Origin: Leptobacterium flavescens | Lineage (GTDB): Bacteria; Bacteroidota; Bacteroidia; Flavobacteriales; Flavobacteriaceae | Reading direction: 5' to 3' | DNA: 64,000 nucleotides | NCBI RefSeq assembly: GCF_010671605.1 | Contig: NZ_JAABOO010000001.1 | Location: 62,001-126,000 of the forward strand | In this document: positions 15,891-23,903 of the stretch, one piece after another | How the letters are laid out: each line of letters begins with the position of its first letter | How positions within the stretch are numbered: the first letter of the stretch is position 1 | Position numbers and translations under genes: made by a program | The notes under the pieces: model-generated | The model's database searches: none | Seen by the model: the letters and a program-made list of their open reading frames with translations, nothing else | Told to the model about the DNA's origin: nothing

Positions 15891-16457
15891 ATGAGGTCAT
15901 TACATGAAATAGAACAAAGGTTACTTGAACACAATTTTAAACTTACCCGAATCATTAACAGCACCACCTACGCAGTGAAAGAGACATCGCACGGGGTAAC
16001 GGCCTATGCACGTTACGAAGTTATGGAAGATGCTATCTACCTGCATTTCGGAAAGACGAATGAAGGTATTATTAAGATCGATTTCAAGCAGACACCTCCG
16101 ATCGTGGTATCCAATCTCACCTTAAAGGTACTGACGGAGATACAGGAAGATCTGCGTACCAAGCTGATCCTTCAGATAAAAAGCAGTAAACGCCGCACGG
16201 AAGAGCATCAAAAGGCCGAACGCAAAAAGGTTTTCGGGAGGCTTCGTTTTCTAATGAATATCCTTCCCAAGTCCAGCAGAGAAGAAGCCCTTATCGATCT
16301 CTATGAAATGATACGGGAAATGAAAAAGGACAACTGTCACAAGGCCTATATTGTCTTTATTGTAGTTATCAATATCGTTTCGGTTATCTACCACACGCTC
16401 ATGTTTAAACTTAAAGATTATTTCTATCCGGAAAAGGCCAAATCCAGAAGAGAATAA
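15891..16457 (+). CDS. Uncharacterised C-terminally membrane-anchored protein next to padR
   Basis: I do not recognise the family. The 188 residues comprise a soluble N-terminal part (1-100) rich in beta-strand-like sequence, a very basic stretch (KSSKRRTEEHQKAERKK, about 100-118) and a single strong membrane helix near the C-terminus (AYIVFIVVINIVSVIYHTLMF, written here with spaces avoided in a 21-residue core; about 152-172). Then comes a short basic tail. An overlapping 15-codon ORF begins at 15860 in another frame and stops inside this gene, which may couple translation. A PadR-controlled membrane partner is the reasonable guess. Confidence 0.65.
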   Translation: MRSLHEIEQRLLEHNFKLTRIINSTTYAVKETSHGVTAYARYEVMEDAIYLHFGKTNEGIIKIDFKQTPPIVVSNLTLKVLTEIQEDLRTKLILQIKSSKRRTEEHQKAERKKVFGRLRFLMNILPKSSREEALIDLYEMIREMKKDNCHKAYIVFIVVINIVSVIYHTLMFKLKDYFYPEKAKSRRE

Positions 16458-16578
16458 ACGTGTTAATATCTATAGGAATAAAGTTATCTTTTTCCATACA
16501 ATTATTAGGTAGTGTATGCGTTCTTAGGTAAGCGAAATGCAATTCGCAACCTAACAACCACACAAACAAACCAAACCA

Positions 16579-17889
16579 ATGAGAAACACTTTTTATCTCT
16601 TACTGGTCATTTTGGTATTGGCATGCTCAACACCAAAAAGTGATCAAGTATTCGTTCATTCTGATATTTCAAATTTCTGGAATGCGTACGACAGTATCCG
16701 TCTTACCAAAGACAGTTTAAAACAACTCGATCTTTTAAACCGGCTCTTTATCGACAAGGCTTCTGAAGGACAAAAGGCCATGATAGAAGTCAGGAATTAC
16801 ACGCCCGAAGAGTATCTAGAAGCCATTGAAAGCTATCCTGAGTTCTGGGAATCTATCCGTCCGAACACCCTTAAAGCAGAAACCCACAATAAAGAAATAG
16901 AAAAGGGTATTCTTAAACTAAAAGATATCTATCCCGATCTGCAAGCCGCCGATATTTATTATACCATGGGGGTTTTTAGATCGCCGGGTACAGGATTCGA
17001 CAACTTTGTTCTTATAGGCAGTGAATTTGCCCTTGGGGATCTGCACACTCAGACCAAAGAGTTTACGGGGGCAAGATCACATATTAAGAACTACTATAAA
17101 ATAGATCCCGAAAAGAACATCCAATTCCTTAGCGTACATGAATATGTGCATACCCAGCAAAAGGATGCAGTAAACAATATCCTGTCTCAATGCCTGAGAG
17201 AAGGGGTTGCCGATTTTGTAGCATCACTTGCATCCGGGCAGATCTCTCCTTTTCCCGCATTTGTATTCGGACCGGCACATAATGAAAGAGTAAGAGCAAA
17301 ATTTGAAGATGAGATGTTTAATTTCAGAGCAGGCCGCAATTGGTTCTGGAATGACGATAACAATGAATTCGGGGCCAGCGATATGGGCTATTATGTCGGT
17401 TATGCAATTGCAAAGGGATATTACGAAAAAGCCTCAGATAAGGCCCTCGCCATCAAGGAAATGATAGAACTGGATTATACCGATGAACCACAGGTGGAAA
17501 AGATTGTTGATGGTTCAGCCTATTTTACTACCAGTCTGGAAGAATTGTTTCAGAAATACGAAGCAAAACGACCGCAGGTAGTAGGTGTTGAACCCATGGA
17601 GAATCACGGGCAGTCCATAGATCCAAAACTTTCCAGGATCACCATTGAATTCTCGGAACCCATGGATCAGCGCTTCCGCAATTTCGATTACGGCCCGCTG
17701 GGACAGGAGGCTTCGATCCAGATCAGTAATGTGATTGGTTTTTCCAAAGACCGGAAGTCGCTTACTTTCGAGATCCAGCCCCTGGAATCGGATAAGCAAT
17801 ATCAGCTTACCATCGGAAATGGATTCATGAACGACAAAGGCTTTCCATTAAAGCCGTATCTGATAGACTTTAAAACCGGTACAAAATAG
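16579..17889 (+). CDS. Lipoprotein with HExxH motif and C-terminal Big_5-like domain
   Basis: The 436-residue protein has a lipobox (LVLAC, Cys16), so it is probably anchored in a membrane by lipid. HEYVH (187-191) followed by Glu208 in CLREGVADF forms a gluzincin-like zinc peptidase signature, similar in layout to DUF2268 and GldB-type proteins. The C-terminal third (about 335-436) resembles the bacterial Ig-like Big_5 domain (ISIEFSEPM-type strand, then ...YQLTIGNGFMNDKGFPL). A 121-bp gap precedes it. Protease activity is unproven but the zinc site looks intact. Confidence 0.72.
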   Translation: MRNTFYLLLVILVLACSTPKSDQVFVHSDISNFWNAYDSIRLTKDSLKQLDLLNRLFIDKASEGQKAMIEVRNYTPEEYLEAIESYPEFWESIRPNTLKAETHNKEIEKGILKLKDIYPDLQAADIYYTMGVFRSPGTGFDNFVLIGSEFALGDLHTQTKEFTGARSHIKNYYKIDPEKNIQFLSVHEYVHTQQKDAVNNILSQCLREGVADFVASLASGQISPFPAFVFGPAHNERVRAKFEDEMFNFRAGRNWFWNDDNNEFGASDMGYYVGYAIAKGYYEKASDKALAIKEMIELDYTDEPQVEKIVDGSAYFTTSLEELFQKYEAKRPQVVGVEPMENHGQSIDPKLSRITIEFSEPMDQRFRNFDYGPLGQEASIQISNVIGFSKDRKSLTFEIQPLESDKQYQLTIGNGFMNDKGFPLKPYLIDFKTGTK

Positions 17890-17916
17890 AGGGAGTATTA
17901 GATATTTTTTTAATAA

Positions 17917-18022
17917 AAATCCTCGGCATTAATCGCTAATCGGCCGGAAAACCGAGTAGGACCGTAACTGTATGAGAAGGGTGCTTTTCATGTAGTAGAA
18001 TACAGTGTGATGCCGAGGATTT
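17917..18022 (-). ncRNA. Candidate structured RNA or inverted-repeat element
   Basis: AAATCCTCGGCAT (17917-17929) and ATGCCGAGGATTT (18010-18022) form a perfect 13-bp closing stem. Inside are a small hairpin TCGG/CCGA (17940-17943 with 17952-17955), a 7-bp stem ACTGTAT/ATACAGT (17967-17973 with 18000-18006), and within it GAGAAG/CTTTTC closing GGTG. The result is a branched fold. On the minus strand the closing stem is followed by TTTTTATT, as in an intrinsic terminator, so that strand is preferred. It matches no RNA family I can name; a small MITE-like DNA element is the alternative. Confidence 0.45.
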
Positions 18023-18415
18023 CATAGAGTAACCAACATTTAAATAAAGAACCAACCTCCTCTCCTATCCTTCCTGAAACATTGTCTTAGGTTTAAAAGA
18101 GAAGCATACGATCGGAAGCCGGCTCCAACTGCACAAAAATTATAATTATAAGATCGTTTTCCATTCCCGATACCTGTTCATATCATATGGATATTTCACA
18201 TCCGGACATAAAAGGACCGCAACAAATTAATTAACCTGGTTTTTGAAGGTGAAAAGGTTGTAAGTGAAGTATAAAAGTTTAGCAAAGTAAAAGTATAAAG
18301 AGATCCCGGAATCCGTTAATCAAATCTCCACATCTTTTGGTATAATATTAACCCGTTTACCCTCTAAAACCTATTTATCTGATTATCAGCAGTTATAATT
18401 TAGTTTTTAAATAAA

Positions 18416-18442
18416 AAAGCGAAGGAAATACCTTCGCTTTTC
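18416..18442 (-). terminator. Intrinsic terminator of the T9SS LamG/InlB protein gene
   Basis: AAAAGCGAAGG (18416-18426) and CCTTCGCTTTT (18432-18442) form a perfect 11-bp stem with a 5-nt loop. On the minus strand it is followed by a T-rich run (TTATT). It lies 40 bp beyond the stop codon at 18482. Confidence 0.85.
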
Positions 18443-18481
18443 ACCATTAAAATAAATGGGTTTTGAATTATTTGTGATAGA

Positions 18482-21400
18482 CTATTGCTTAACGAATTTT
18501 ACTGTTATTCTGCCATTTGATGTATTAACAACCATTAAGTAGACACCGCTACCCAAATTGGACACATCTACCCTGTTGGCGATCAGGTTTACATTTACCC
18601 GTCTGCCGGATAAAGTATATGCTTCAACAGAGGTTACAGGATCGGGACTTACGATGGTCATTTCATCTATTGCAGGATTAGGATAAACAATAAAATCTAT
18701 AGGTCCTTCTGTCGTTCCCGGGATCTCCCTAAAAGTTGCGGTTATTTCCCTGTTGATGTCCATGATAACTGTTAACGGATTGGTATTTCCGGTAGCATCG
18801 CCACTCCAGCCGGCAAATTCCCAGCCCTCATCCGGAACCGCTGTCAGGGATACTGTTTCCCCGTCATCGAACGTTCTTTCGGCAGGGTCTACCCTTCCGT
18901 TTCCTTCTACATTTACAGTTAGTGTTCGTCGGATCCTGCTGAATGTTGCAGTTATTTCCTTATCCGAATCTATAGTGATAGTTAAGGGGTTATTGTTTCC
19001 GGAGGCATCGCCACTCCAGCCGGTAAATTCCCATCCTTCGTCCGGAGTTGCTGTTAAGGTTATTTCTTCCCCGTCATTAAAAATTCCTCCGGAAGGATCT
19101 ACCTGTCCATTACCAATTATTGTTACAGTAAGTGTTCGCCGGATCCTGCTAAAAGTGGCAGTAATCTCTTTATCGGTATCCATAACGATCGTCAGTGGAT
19201 TACTGTTCCCTGTTGCATCACCGCTCCAGCCGGCAAATTCCCAGCCCTCATCCGGAACCGCTGTCAGGGATACCGTTTCGCCATCATCAAACGTTCTTTC
19301 GGCGGGGTCAACCCTTCCGTTCCCTTCAATGTTAACGATAAGTGTGCGTTGTATCCTTCTGAAGGTAGCGGTTATTTCTTTATCAGCATCCATAGTGATG
19401 ATCAGGGGATTCTCATTTCCAGTAGCATCACCACTCCAACCTTCAAATTCCCATCCCTCATCGGGAGTTGCTGTTAAGCTTACTATTTCCCCATCGCTGA
19501 ACGTTCCGCCCGGGGGATCCACGCTTCCGTTTCCTTCAATTAACACCGTTAATATTCTGGGTACTATACGTTCATAGGCTCCCACATCAACCGTATTTCC
19601 CATAATACGGGATTGCCCTGTAATATCTGTGATCCGGTTTATCCTGTTATTATCACCTGCATCGATCAATACACTGCTAAGGTCAGGAAACAAACCGTCA
19701 TCTGTTGTTCCGGGAATATTATCTTCCCCGTCGGCATCTGCGCTATTCAGAAAAGGATCTTCCGTAAGTTGGTTAAAGCCGGTTCCCAGCCCAAGGTCGG
19801 TAGGATCTCCGCTAATATAGTTATTGGACCCGGCCGGAGAACCATCTATTCCAACACTTATATCCCTGATCGTATTATCTGCCAGACTGGGATCCTGTAC
19901 CGTATTGCCAAAGGAAACACTATTGTATATAGATAGTTCTGGTGAAACATTTCCAATAGCGCTACCAATGCTTAAAGCAGAATTATTGACAAAGGTTGAG
20001 TTCGATATAGTATTACTTCCAGACAATGATACATAATACAATCCGCCACCTACAGCTGCATTATTTCCAATTACAACTGTATTTGTTATTTCTGATGAAG
20101 ATCTTTCAATATAAGCACCACCACCAAAAATTTCAGTGCGGTTATTTGTCAACACAACATTGTTCAGGCTCAAAAAGGAATTAATCATAAAAATTCCTGC
20201 GCCAAAATTCTGACTTACGGATATAATAGGGAAAGCTTCGTCTTCGATATTAAAAATTCCAAAAGAATCCTCGCCATTTCCTCCGCTAATGATAATATTA
20301 TCTATTTTATTATCTGTATCCTCCGAATTTGTTACCAGCACCACATGGTGGGCATTATCGGATGCGTCATTCTCAATACCAATATCTCCACTCAGTATCG
20401 TTGGAGTTCCTCCCGGTACACGATCGTCGATGCTAGTTTCTCCTCCTGAGAATCCTCCGTAAAGAGCTACCCCATCAACCAAATGAAAAGTAACATCCCT
20501 ATCCGTCAATATAGAATTTGCTAGTGTATTTCTTGGAGTAGCGCTTGGTTTGTAAACACCTCCGGCTACCCATATTTGCTCTACAACAGCACAATTGCTT
20601 GCGGCATCCAGGGCACTTTGAAGATCCGTAAAAGCATTATTCCAGTCCAGTCCAGTATTCTGCCCGGTGGCACTGGCATTTACATAAACAATACCATCGG
20701 TAAAGTTTGTGCAGATATCATAAGCAGAAACCTGAAAAAAAGTATCATTACTACTACTATCGTATTCAAAGAAACGCACATAGAGCGTTTCGCCCGGAGT
20801 CCTGTTCTCTAAGTTCAGGATCGTAACCAGGTCTGCTCCTTCCGAGCATGCAACCGGGCTTAAACCCGTTGCACAATCTCCGCTGTACACTTGTATATCT
20901 ATAGCATCGGGAGTAGCATTTTCCAATCTGGTCTCTAAAGTTACATTCCCCGATGGAGGTACTGTAATGGTATACCAAAGACTTCCGTCCTCATCAAAAT
21001 AATTACTGCATTCGGGATCGGGAATATTAGGATCTGCTATGTCCGGATCCCAATCGAAGCTGTGAAGAAGAACGCTCTCATCCTCAAAATTACTTCCTAC
21101 AGTCAGGGGAAGCGCATCCTCGCACAATTGATTATCGGGTATTTGTATAGGTCGGGCCTCAATGCTAAAATAGCCCGTTTGCTCCGAACTTATTTGCAGG
21201 TATACGGTTGTTCCGCTTGCAAGTCCCAGTAATTCTATATTTCCTTCATCGGAACAAACCAGAGGGGTTAACTGATCACAACTTCCCGTATAGGCCGAAA
21301 CAGTTGGTATAAAAGCATTTCCTCCTTCAATGGCATCGGTTACGGTAATTCTGGTGTCATTATAAAATTCGGGAATAGTTACTGCGTACCACAGATCCCT

Positions 21401-22297
21401 GGTGGTCTGTGACAGACATTCGGATTGAACGATATTTTCATCTACGGCATTTTCTCCGAAGAATACAGTATTGATATCTCTAAAAACCTCTAATACCTCA
21501 GCATTCTCACATATATTATTCGTGGAGGGCGGAACAGGAGTCCTGATAAAATTCGAACTAAAATTTGAGGTAGCACCGGTTAAGTCAAAGTTGCGCAACT
21601 CTCCATTGTTGTTATTTCCGGACAGATCCTGTACCTGATTGATTCCCGTATTATCTCCTCCCGGAACTCCTTCATTAAAATTATAATACAATAAAAGATT
21701 GGCTTGAGATGTTGGGTTTTCAATAGTTTGGTTTTGATAAAGATCCAATACTTCTGCTGCACTGAGTGCTCTTTGCCACACACTTACTTCATCAATACTT
21801 CCTGTATAAACATCATTCCCGAAAGCCCTGGCACTAATATAAAAGGGTCCGGTTACATCTAACTGAGCAATATTTACTCCTTCCTCAAAACGAATAGGAA
21901 CTCCATTTTTATAGACTACGACCTCTGTTCCATCAAAAGTAATAACCAGGTGTTGCCAAACATTTAGTTCTGCGTTTATACCGGTCCTGACACTTGTATT
22001 CGAAACAATAGCCGTTATTTCATTGGTTCTTGTGTTCAGTCGGAAATCAAATCGATCCCCGCAACATTCGTTAAAACCAACAAGATGCTGAGATTGAATA
22101 GTACTGATAATGGCAGGATTCACCCAGACACTCATAGACAATTGATTGCCAGTGTTTATCTGATCTCTTATATCAGAATTTATGATCTGGTTTCTCTCAA
22201 AACCGCTCCCTCGCTCAAAATTGATTGAAGCTCCGTCTAGCTGTGCAGATAAATTTACGCAATACAGAGCTACTAAAAAGAGTAGTAGTCTTTTCAT
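18482..22297 (-). CDS. T9SS-exported multidomain surface protein: LamG, beta-helix, InlB-type repeats
   Basis: The 1271-residue protein has a signal peptide (1-18, ending NLSAQ). A LamG/concanavalin-like domain follows (about 22-215; MSVWVNPAI, SIDEVSVWQRALS). Two domains that begin CENAEVLEV and CEDALPLTV come next (about 260-530). A right-handed beta-helix region starts YVNASATGQNTG (about 540-910). Four InlB B-type repeats of 70 residues (WEFxGWSGDATGN pattern, about 920-1195) precede a T9SS sorting tail (VYPNPAIDEM, ending ITVKFVKQ). By family knowledge it is secreted and held at the cell surface, likely for binding. No catalytic residues are evident. It is monocistronic, with its own terminator. 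Confidence 0.88.
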   Translation of the reverse strand: MKRLLLFLVALYCVNLSAQLDGASINFERGSGFERNQIINSDIRDQINTGNQLSMSVWVNPAIISTIQSQHLVGFNECCGDRFDFRLNTRTNEITAIVSNTSVRTGINAELNVWQHLVITFDGTEVVVYKNGVPIRFEEGVNIAQLDVTGPFYISARAFGNDVYTGSIDEVSVWQRALSAAEVLDLYQNQTIENPTSQANLLLYYNFNEGVPGGDNTGINQVQDLSGNNNNGELRNFDLTGATSNFSSNFIRTPVPPSTNNICENAEVLEVFRDINTVFFGENAVDENIVQSECLSQTTRDLWYAVTIPEFYNDTRITVTDAIEGGNAFIPTVSAYTGSCDQLTPLVCSDEGNIELLGLASGTTVYLQISSEQTGYFSIEARPIQIPDNQLCEDALPLTVGSNFEDESVLLHSFDWDPDIADPNIPDPECSNYFDEDGSLWYTITVPPSGNVTLETRLENATPDAIDIQVYSGDCATGLSPVACSEGADLVTILNLENRTPGETLYVRFFEYDSSSNDTFFQVSAYDICTNFTDGIVYVNASATGQNTGLDWNNAFTDLQSALDAASNCAVVEQIWVAGGVYKPSATPRNTLANSILTDRDVTFHLVDGVALYGGFSGGETSIDDRVPGGTPTILSGDIGIENDASDNAHHVVLVTNSEDTDNKIDNIIISGGNGEDSFGIFNIEDEAFPIISVSQNFGAGIFMINSFLSLNNVVLTNNRTEIFGGGAYIERSSSEITNTVVIGNNAAVGGGLYYVSLSGSNTISNSTFVNNSALSIGSAIGNVSPELSIYNSVSFGNTVQDPSLADNTIRDISVGIDGSPAGSNNYISGDPTDLGLGTGFNQLTEDPFLNSADADGEDNIPGTTDDGLFPDLSSVLIDAGDNNRINRITDITGQSRIMGNTVDVGAYERIVPRILTVLIEGNGSVDPPGGTFSDGEIVSLTATPDEGWEFEGWSGDATGNENPLIITMDADKEITATFRRIQRTLIVNIEGNGRVDPAERTFDDGETVSLTAVPDEGWEFAGWSGDATGNSNPLTIVMDTDKEITATFSRIRRTLTVTIIGNGQVDPSGGIFNDGEEITLTATPDEGWEFTGWSGDASGNNNPLTITIDSDKEITATFSRIRRTLTVNVEGNGRVDPAERTFDDGETVSLTAVPDEGWEFAGWSGDATGNTNPLTVIMDINREITATFREIPGTTEGPIDFIVYPNPAIDEMTIVSPDPVTSVEAYTLSGRRVNVNLIANRVDVSNLGSGVYLMVVNTSNGRITVKFVKQ
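18735..19560 (-). repeat. Four 210-bp in-gene repeats encoding InlB-type modules
   Basis: Units repeat every 210 bp (70 codons). Units 2 and 4 (protein order) share an identical run of more than 30 residues and long exact DNA matches, for example around 18811-18850 and 19231-19270, exactly 420 bp apart. Units 1 and 3 are more diverged. Confidence 0.85.
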
Positions 22298-22317
22298 AGG
22301 TTTTTATAGTTAATGGA

Positions 22318-23160
22318 TTGATAGTGTGCTTAGATTTAATCGGAAATAAAAATGAAAGCTTACAGTATTTCATCCATAACAAGCACTCTTTGATCGAAAA
22401 GAAAGCAGATGTGGGCATTTATGTTAAAGGAAGAAACAACAGCTACTCCATCTTGGAGCTTTGGATTTCACTCTGTATTTTTATAAAAGAAATTAAGCGA
22501 TTGAACGATTTGAACTACGCGACAAACAACAGGTCCTTCCTTCAGTATTCCGGAATTTTAGGAGTGCTCCTCTTTATAGCTGCCACCTATATCGGAGGAA
22601 TGCAAGCGGGCTACCATCAGAATTCACAATATATTAGTGAGTCCTATGCTAAGGGAATGGAATACGGGCCGTTACTTCGCTATCTGGGGTTTATTCCCAG
22701 CGGATTACTGATCGCTTTCTTTTATCTGAGGTCAGGCCTGAGAAAAAGTTCATCTTCACTCAACAGTTCGGTTAGATACGGATTGATAGGAGTTGGTGTT
22801 TTTTACGGTTTGTTTACTGCCCTGGCCGGAGTTTTTATCTGTGATGAAGATTGTGCCAGATATGCCGATACACAGAGTGTTTCGCAGCTTATACATAATT
22901 TTCTGGGTGGGATCACCTACCTTTTAACGCCTTTCTCCATTCTGTTAACCGGAATTGGTTTACTGAAAGAAAAAAGTAATATTCCTTTTGCCAGGTATAC
23001 GGTAGTTTCCGGTTTATTGAGTATTGCACTGGTGGTTTTCTTCTTTCTTAATCTGGATAGCCCCATGACCGGAATATATCAGCGGCTTGCCGAAGCTTCG
23101 TTTTTGATGTGGATAGTCTTGTGTTCTGTAGGTTTTAGAAAAATATTAATTAGTAATTAG
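22318..23160 (+). CDS. DUF998 family membrane protein
   Basis: The protein has about six hydrophobic segments, such as YSGILGVLLFIAATYIGG, LLRYLGFIPSGLLIAFFYL, IGVGVFYGLFTALAGVF and FLMWIVLCSVGF, in the DUF998 layout. The cysteines in FICDEDCARY are a notable loop feature. The longest frame gives 280 residues, but the first 60 are not family-like; a TTG at 22501 or 22510 just before LNYATNNRSF would give a more normal length of about 219. The function of DUF998 proteins is unknown. The stop codon lies inside a heptad repeat. Confidence 0.7.
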   Translation: MIVCLDLIGNKNESLQYFIHNKHSLIEKKADVGIYVKGRNNSYSILELWISLCIFIKEIKRLNDLNYATNNRSFLQYSGILGVLLFIAATYIGGMQAGYHQNSQYISESYAKGMEYGPLLRYLGFIPSGLLIAFFYLRSGLRKSSSSLNSSVRYGLIGVGVFYGLFTALAGVFICDEDCARYADTQSVSQLIHNFLGGITYLLTPFSILLTGIGLLKEKSNIPFARYTVVSGLLSIALVVFFFLNLDSPMTGIYQRLAEASFLMWIVLCSVGFRKILISN

Positions 23161-23190
23161 CCATTAGCTGTTAGCCATTAGCCATTGGTT
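23156..23190. repeat. Heptanucleotide repeat, 5 units, overlapping a stop codon
   Basis: Units ATTAGCC, ATTAGCT, GTTAGCC, ATTAGCC, ATTGGTT. The TAG stop of the DUF998 gene (23158-23160) is supplied by the first unit. Confidence 0.75.
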
Positions 23191-23344
23191 ATTTTTAAAT
23201 ATTACTTTATGATTCAGTGTTCGATATTCAATAATCGTAAATCTCAAATCGTACATCGTAACTCAAAAGGATTATTCACGAGGCTCATGATCCTTTGCAA
23301 TTCGTAGTCTAAATGAAAAGCTACAGATCTTCGATCTGATCTTC

Positions 23345-23397
23345 TTTTTGTTTTCACCTGGATTTCCGAGCAAGCGCGAATCTTGTGAAAACAAAAA
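23345..23397. repeat. 13-bp inverted repeat beside the tRNA terminator
   Basis: TTTTTGTTTTCAC (23345-23357) and GTGAAAACAAAAA (23385-23397) are perfect complements with a 27-nt loop. The right arm overlaps the A/T tract of the adjacent terminator. A smaller perfect hairpin CAGATC/GATCTG lies at 23324-23338. Confidence 0.7.
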
Positions 23398-23419
23398 ACC
23401 CTGACTCGTTAGTCAGGGC
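23398..23419 (-). terminator. Intrinsic terminator of the tRNA operon
   Basis: CCCTGACT (23399-23406) and AGTCAGGG (23411-23418) form a perfect 8-bp stem with loop CGTT. On the minus strand TTTTTTGTTTTC follows, 15 bp beyond tRNA-Arg. The plus strand also has CTTTTC after the stem, so it may work in both directions. Confidence 0.85.
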
Positions 23420-23433
23420 TTTTCATTCTTAAG

Positions 23434-23507
23434 TGATTGCGGCAGGATTCGAACCTGCGACCGTCTGCTTAGAAGGCAGATGCTCTATCCAGCTGAGCTA
23501 CGCAACC
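23434..23507 (-). tRNA. tRNA-Arg (TCT)
   Basis: A 74-nt cloverleaf on the minus strand: acceptor GGTTGCG pairs with CGCAATC, the anticodon stem-loop is CTGCC TTCTAA GCAG with anticodon TCT, and the T-loop is GGTTCGAATCC. It is the last tRNA of a three-gene cluster. Confidence 0.97.
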
Positions 23508-23552
23508 ATTAGGATATTCCTAAAATTTAAATAAAAGTCTAGCTTTCATTTG

Positions 23553-23627
23553 TCGGGGTGGCAGGATTCGAACCTGCGACCTCCTGCTCCCAAAGCAGGC
23601 GCGATAACCGGGCTACGCTACACCCCG
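23553..23627 (-). tRNA. tRNA-Pro (TGG)
   Basis: A 75-nt cloverleaf: acceptor CGGGGTG pairs with CACCCCG, the anticodon arm is CTGCT TTGGGA GCAG with anticodon TGG, and the T-loop is GGTTCGAATCC. It lies 45 bp upstream of tRNA-Arg. Confidence 0.97.
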
Positions 23628-23709
23628 AAGGTGTTAATATCAGAATAAAACCATCTGTTATCAAAGTTTTGATAATGCCCGCCGAAGCTTTAGCGAAGGC
23701 GGGCTATGG

Positions 23710-23793
23710 CGGAGAGACAGGGATTCGAACCCTGGCGACAGTTACCCGTCGACAGATTAGCAATCTGCTCCATTACCACTCTGGCACCTCTCC
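23710..23793 (-). tRNA. tRNA-Ser (GCT)
   Basis: An 84-nt class II tRNA with a long variable arm: acceptor GGAGAGG pairs with TCTCTCC (one G-U), the anticodon arm is CAGAT TGCTAA TCTG with anticodon GCT, and the T-loop is GGTTCGAATCC. It is first in the cluster. Confidence 0.97.
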
Positions 23794-23835
23794 TTATTCT
23801 TAAAAGAACGTTCAGCAATTTTTCAATTGCGGATG

Positions 23836-23866
23836 CAAATGTAGTAGTTCGTCTCAAAGAACGCAA
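23836..23866 (-). promoter_or_regulatory. Promoter of the tRNA operon
   Basis: On the minus strand TACATTTG (23843-23836) is an exact TAnnTTTG box, with TTG at 23866-23864 giving a 20-bp spacer. The box lies about 43 bp before the 5' end of tRNA-Ser and downstream of the pgpH-like gene's stop codon. Confidence 0.7.
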
Positions 23867-23903
23867 CTATTTTGCTTCTTTTTTACTCTTTTTTTTCAAA
23901 AAA

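Larger units (their letters stand above)
17890..18481. other. 592-bp convergent intergenic region
   Basis: It lies between a plus-strand and a minus-strand gene. It contains a 106-bp inverted-repeat element (17917-18022), a short GC palindrome near 18117-18129 (GGAAGCCGGCTCC) and the terminator at 18416-18442. I see no gene in 18030-18410. Confidence 0.6.

Noticed and set aside
17917-18022. SRP RNA, tRNA-like or retron RNA identity for the structured element
   Set aside because: The SRP apical loop motif is absent, it has no cloverleaf, and no reverse transcriptase gene is near.
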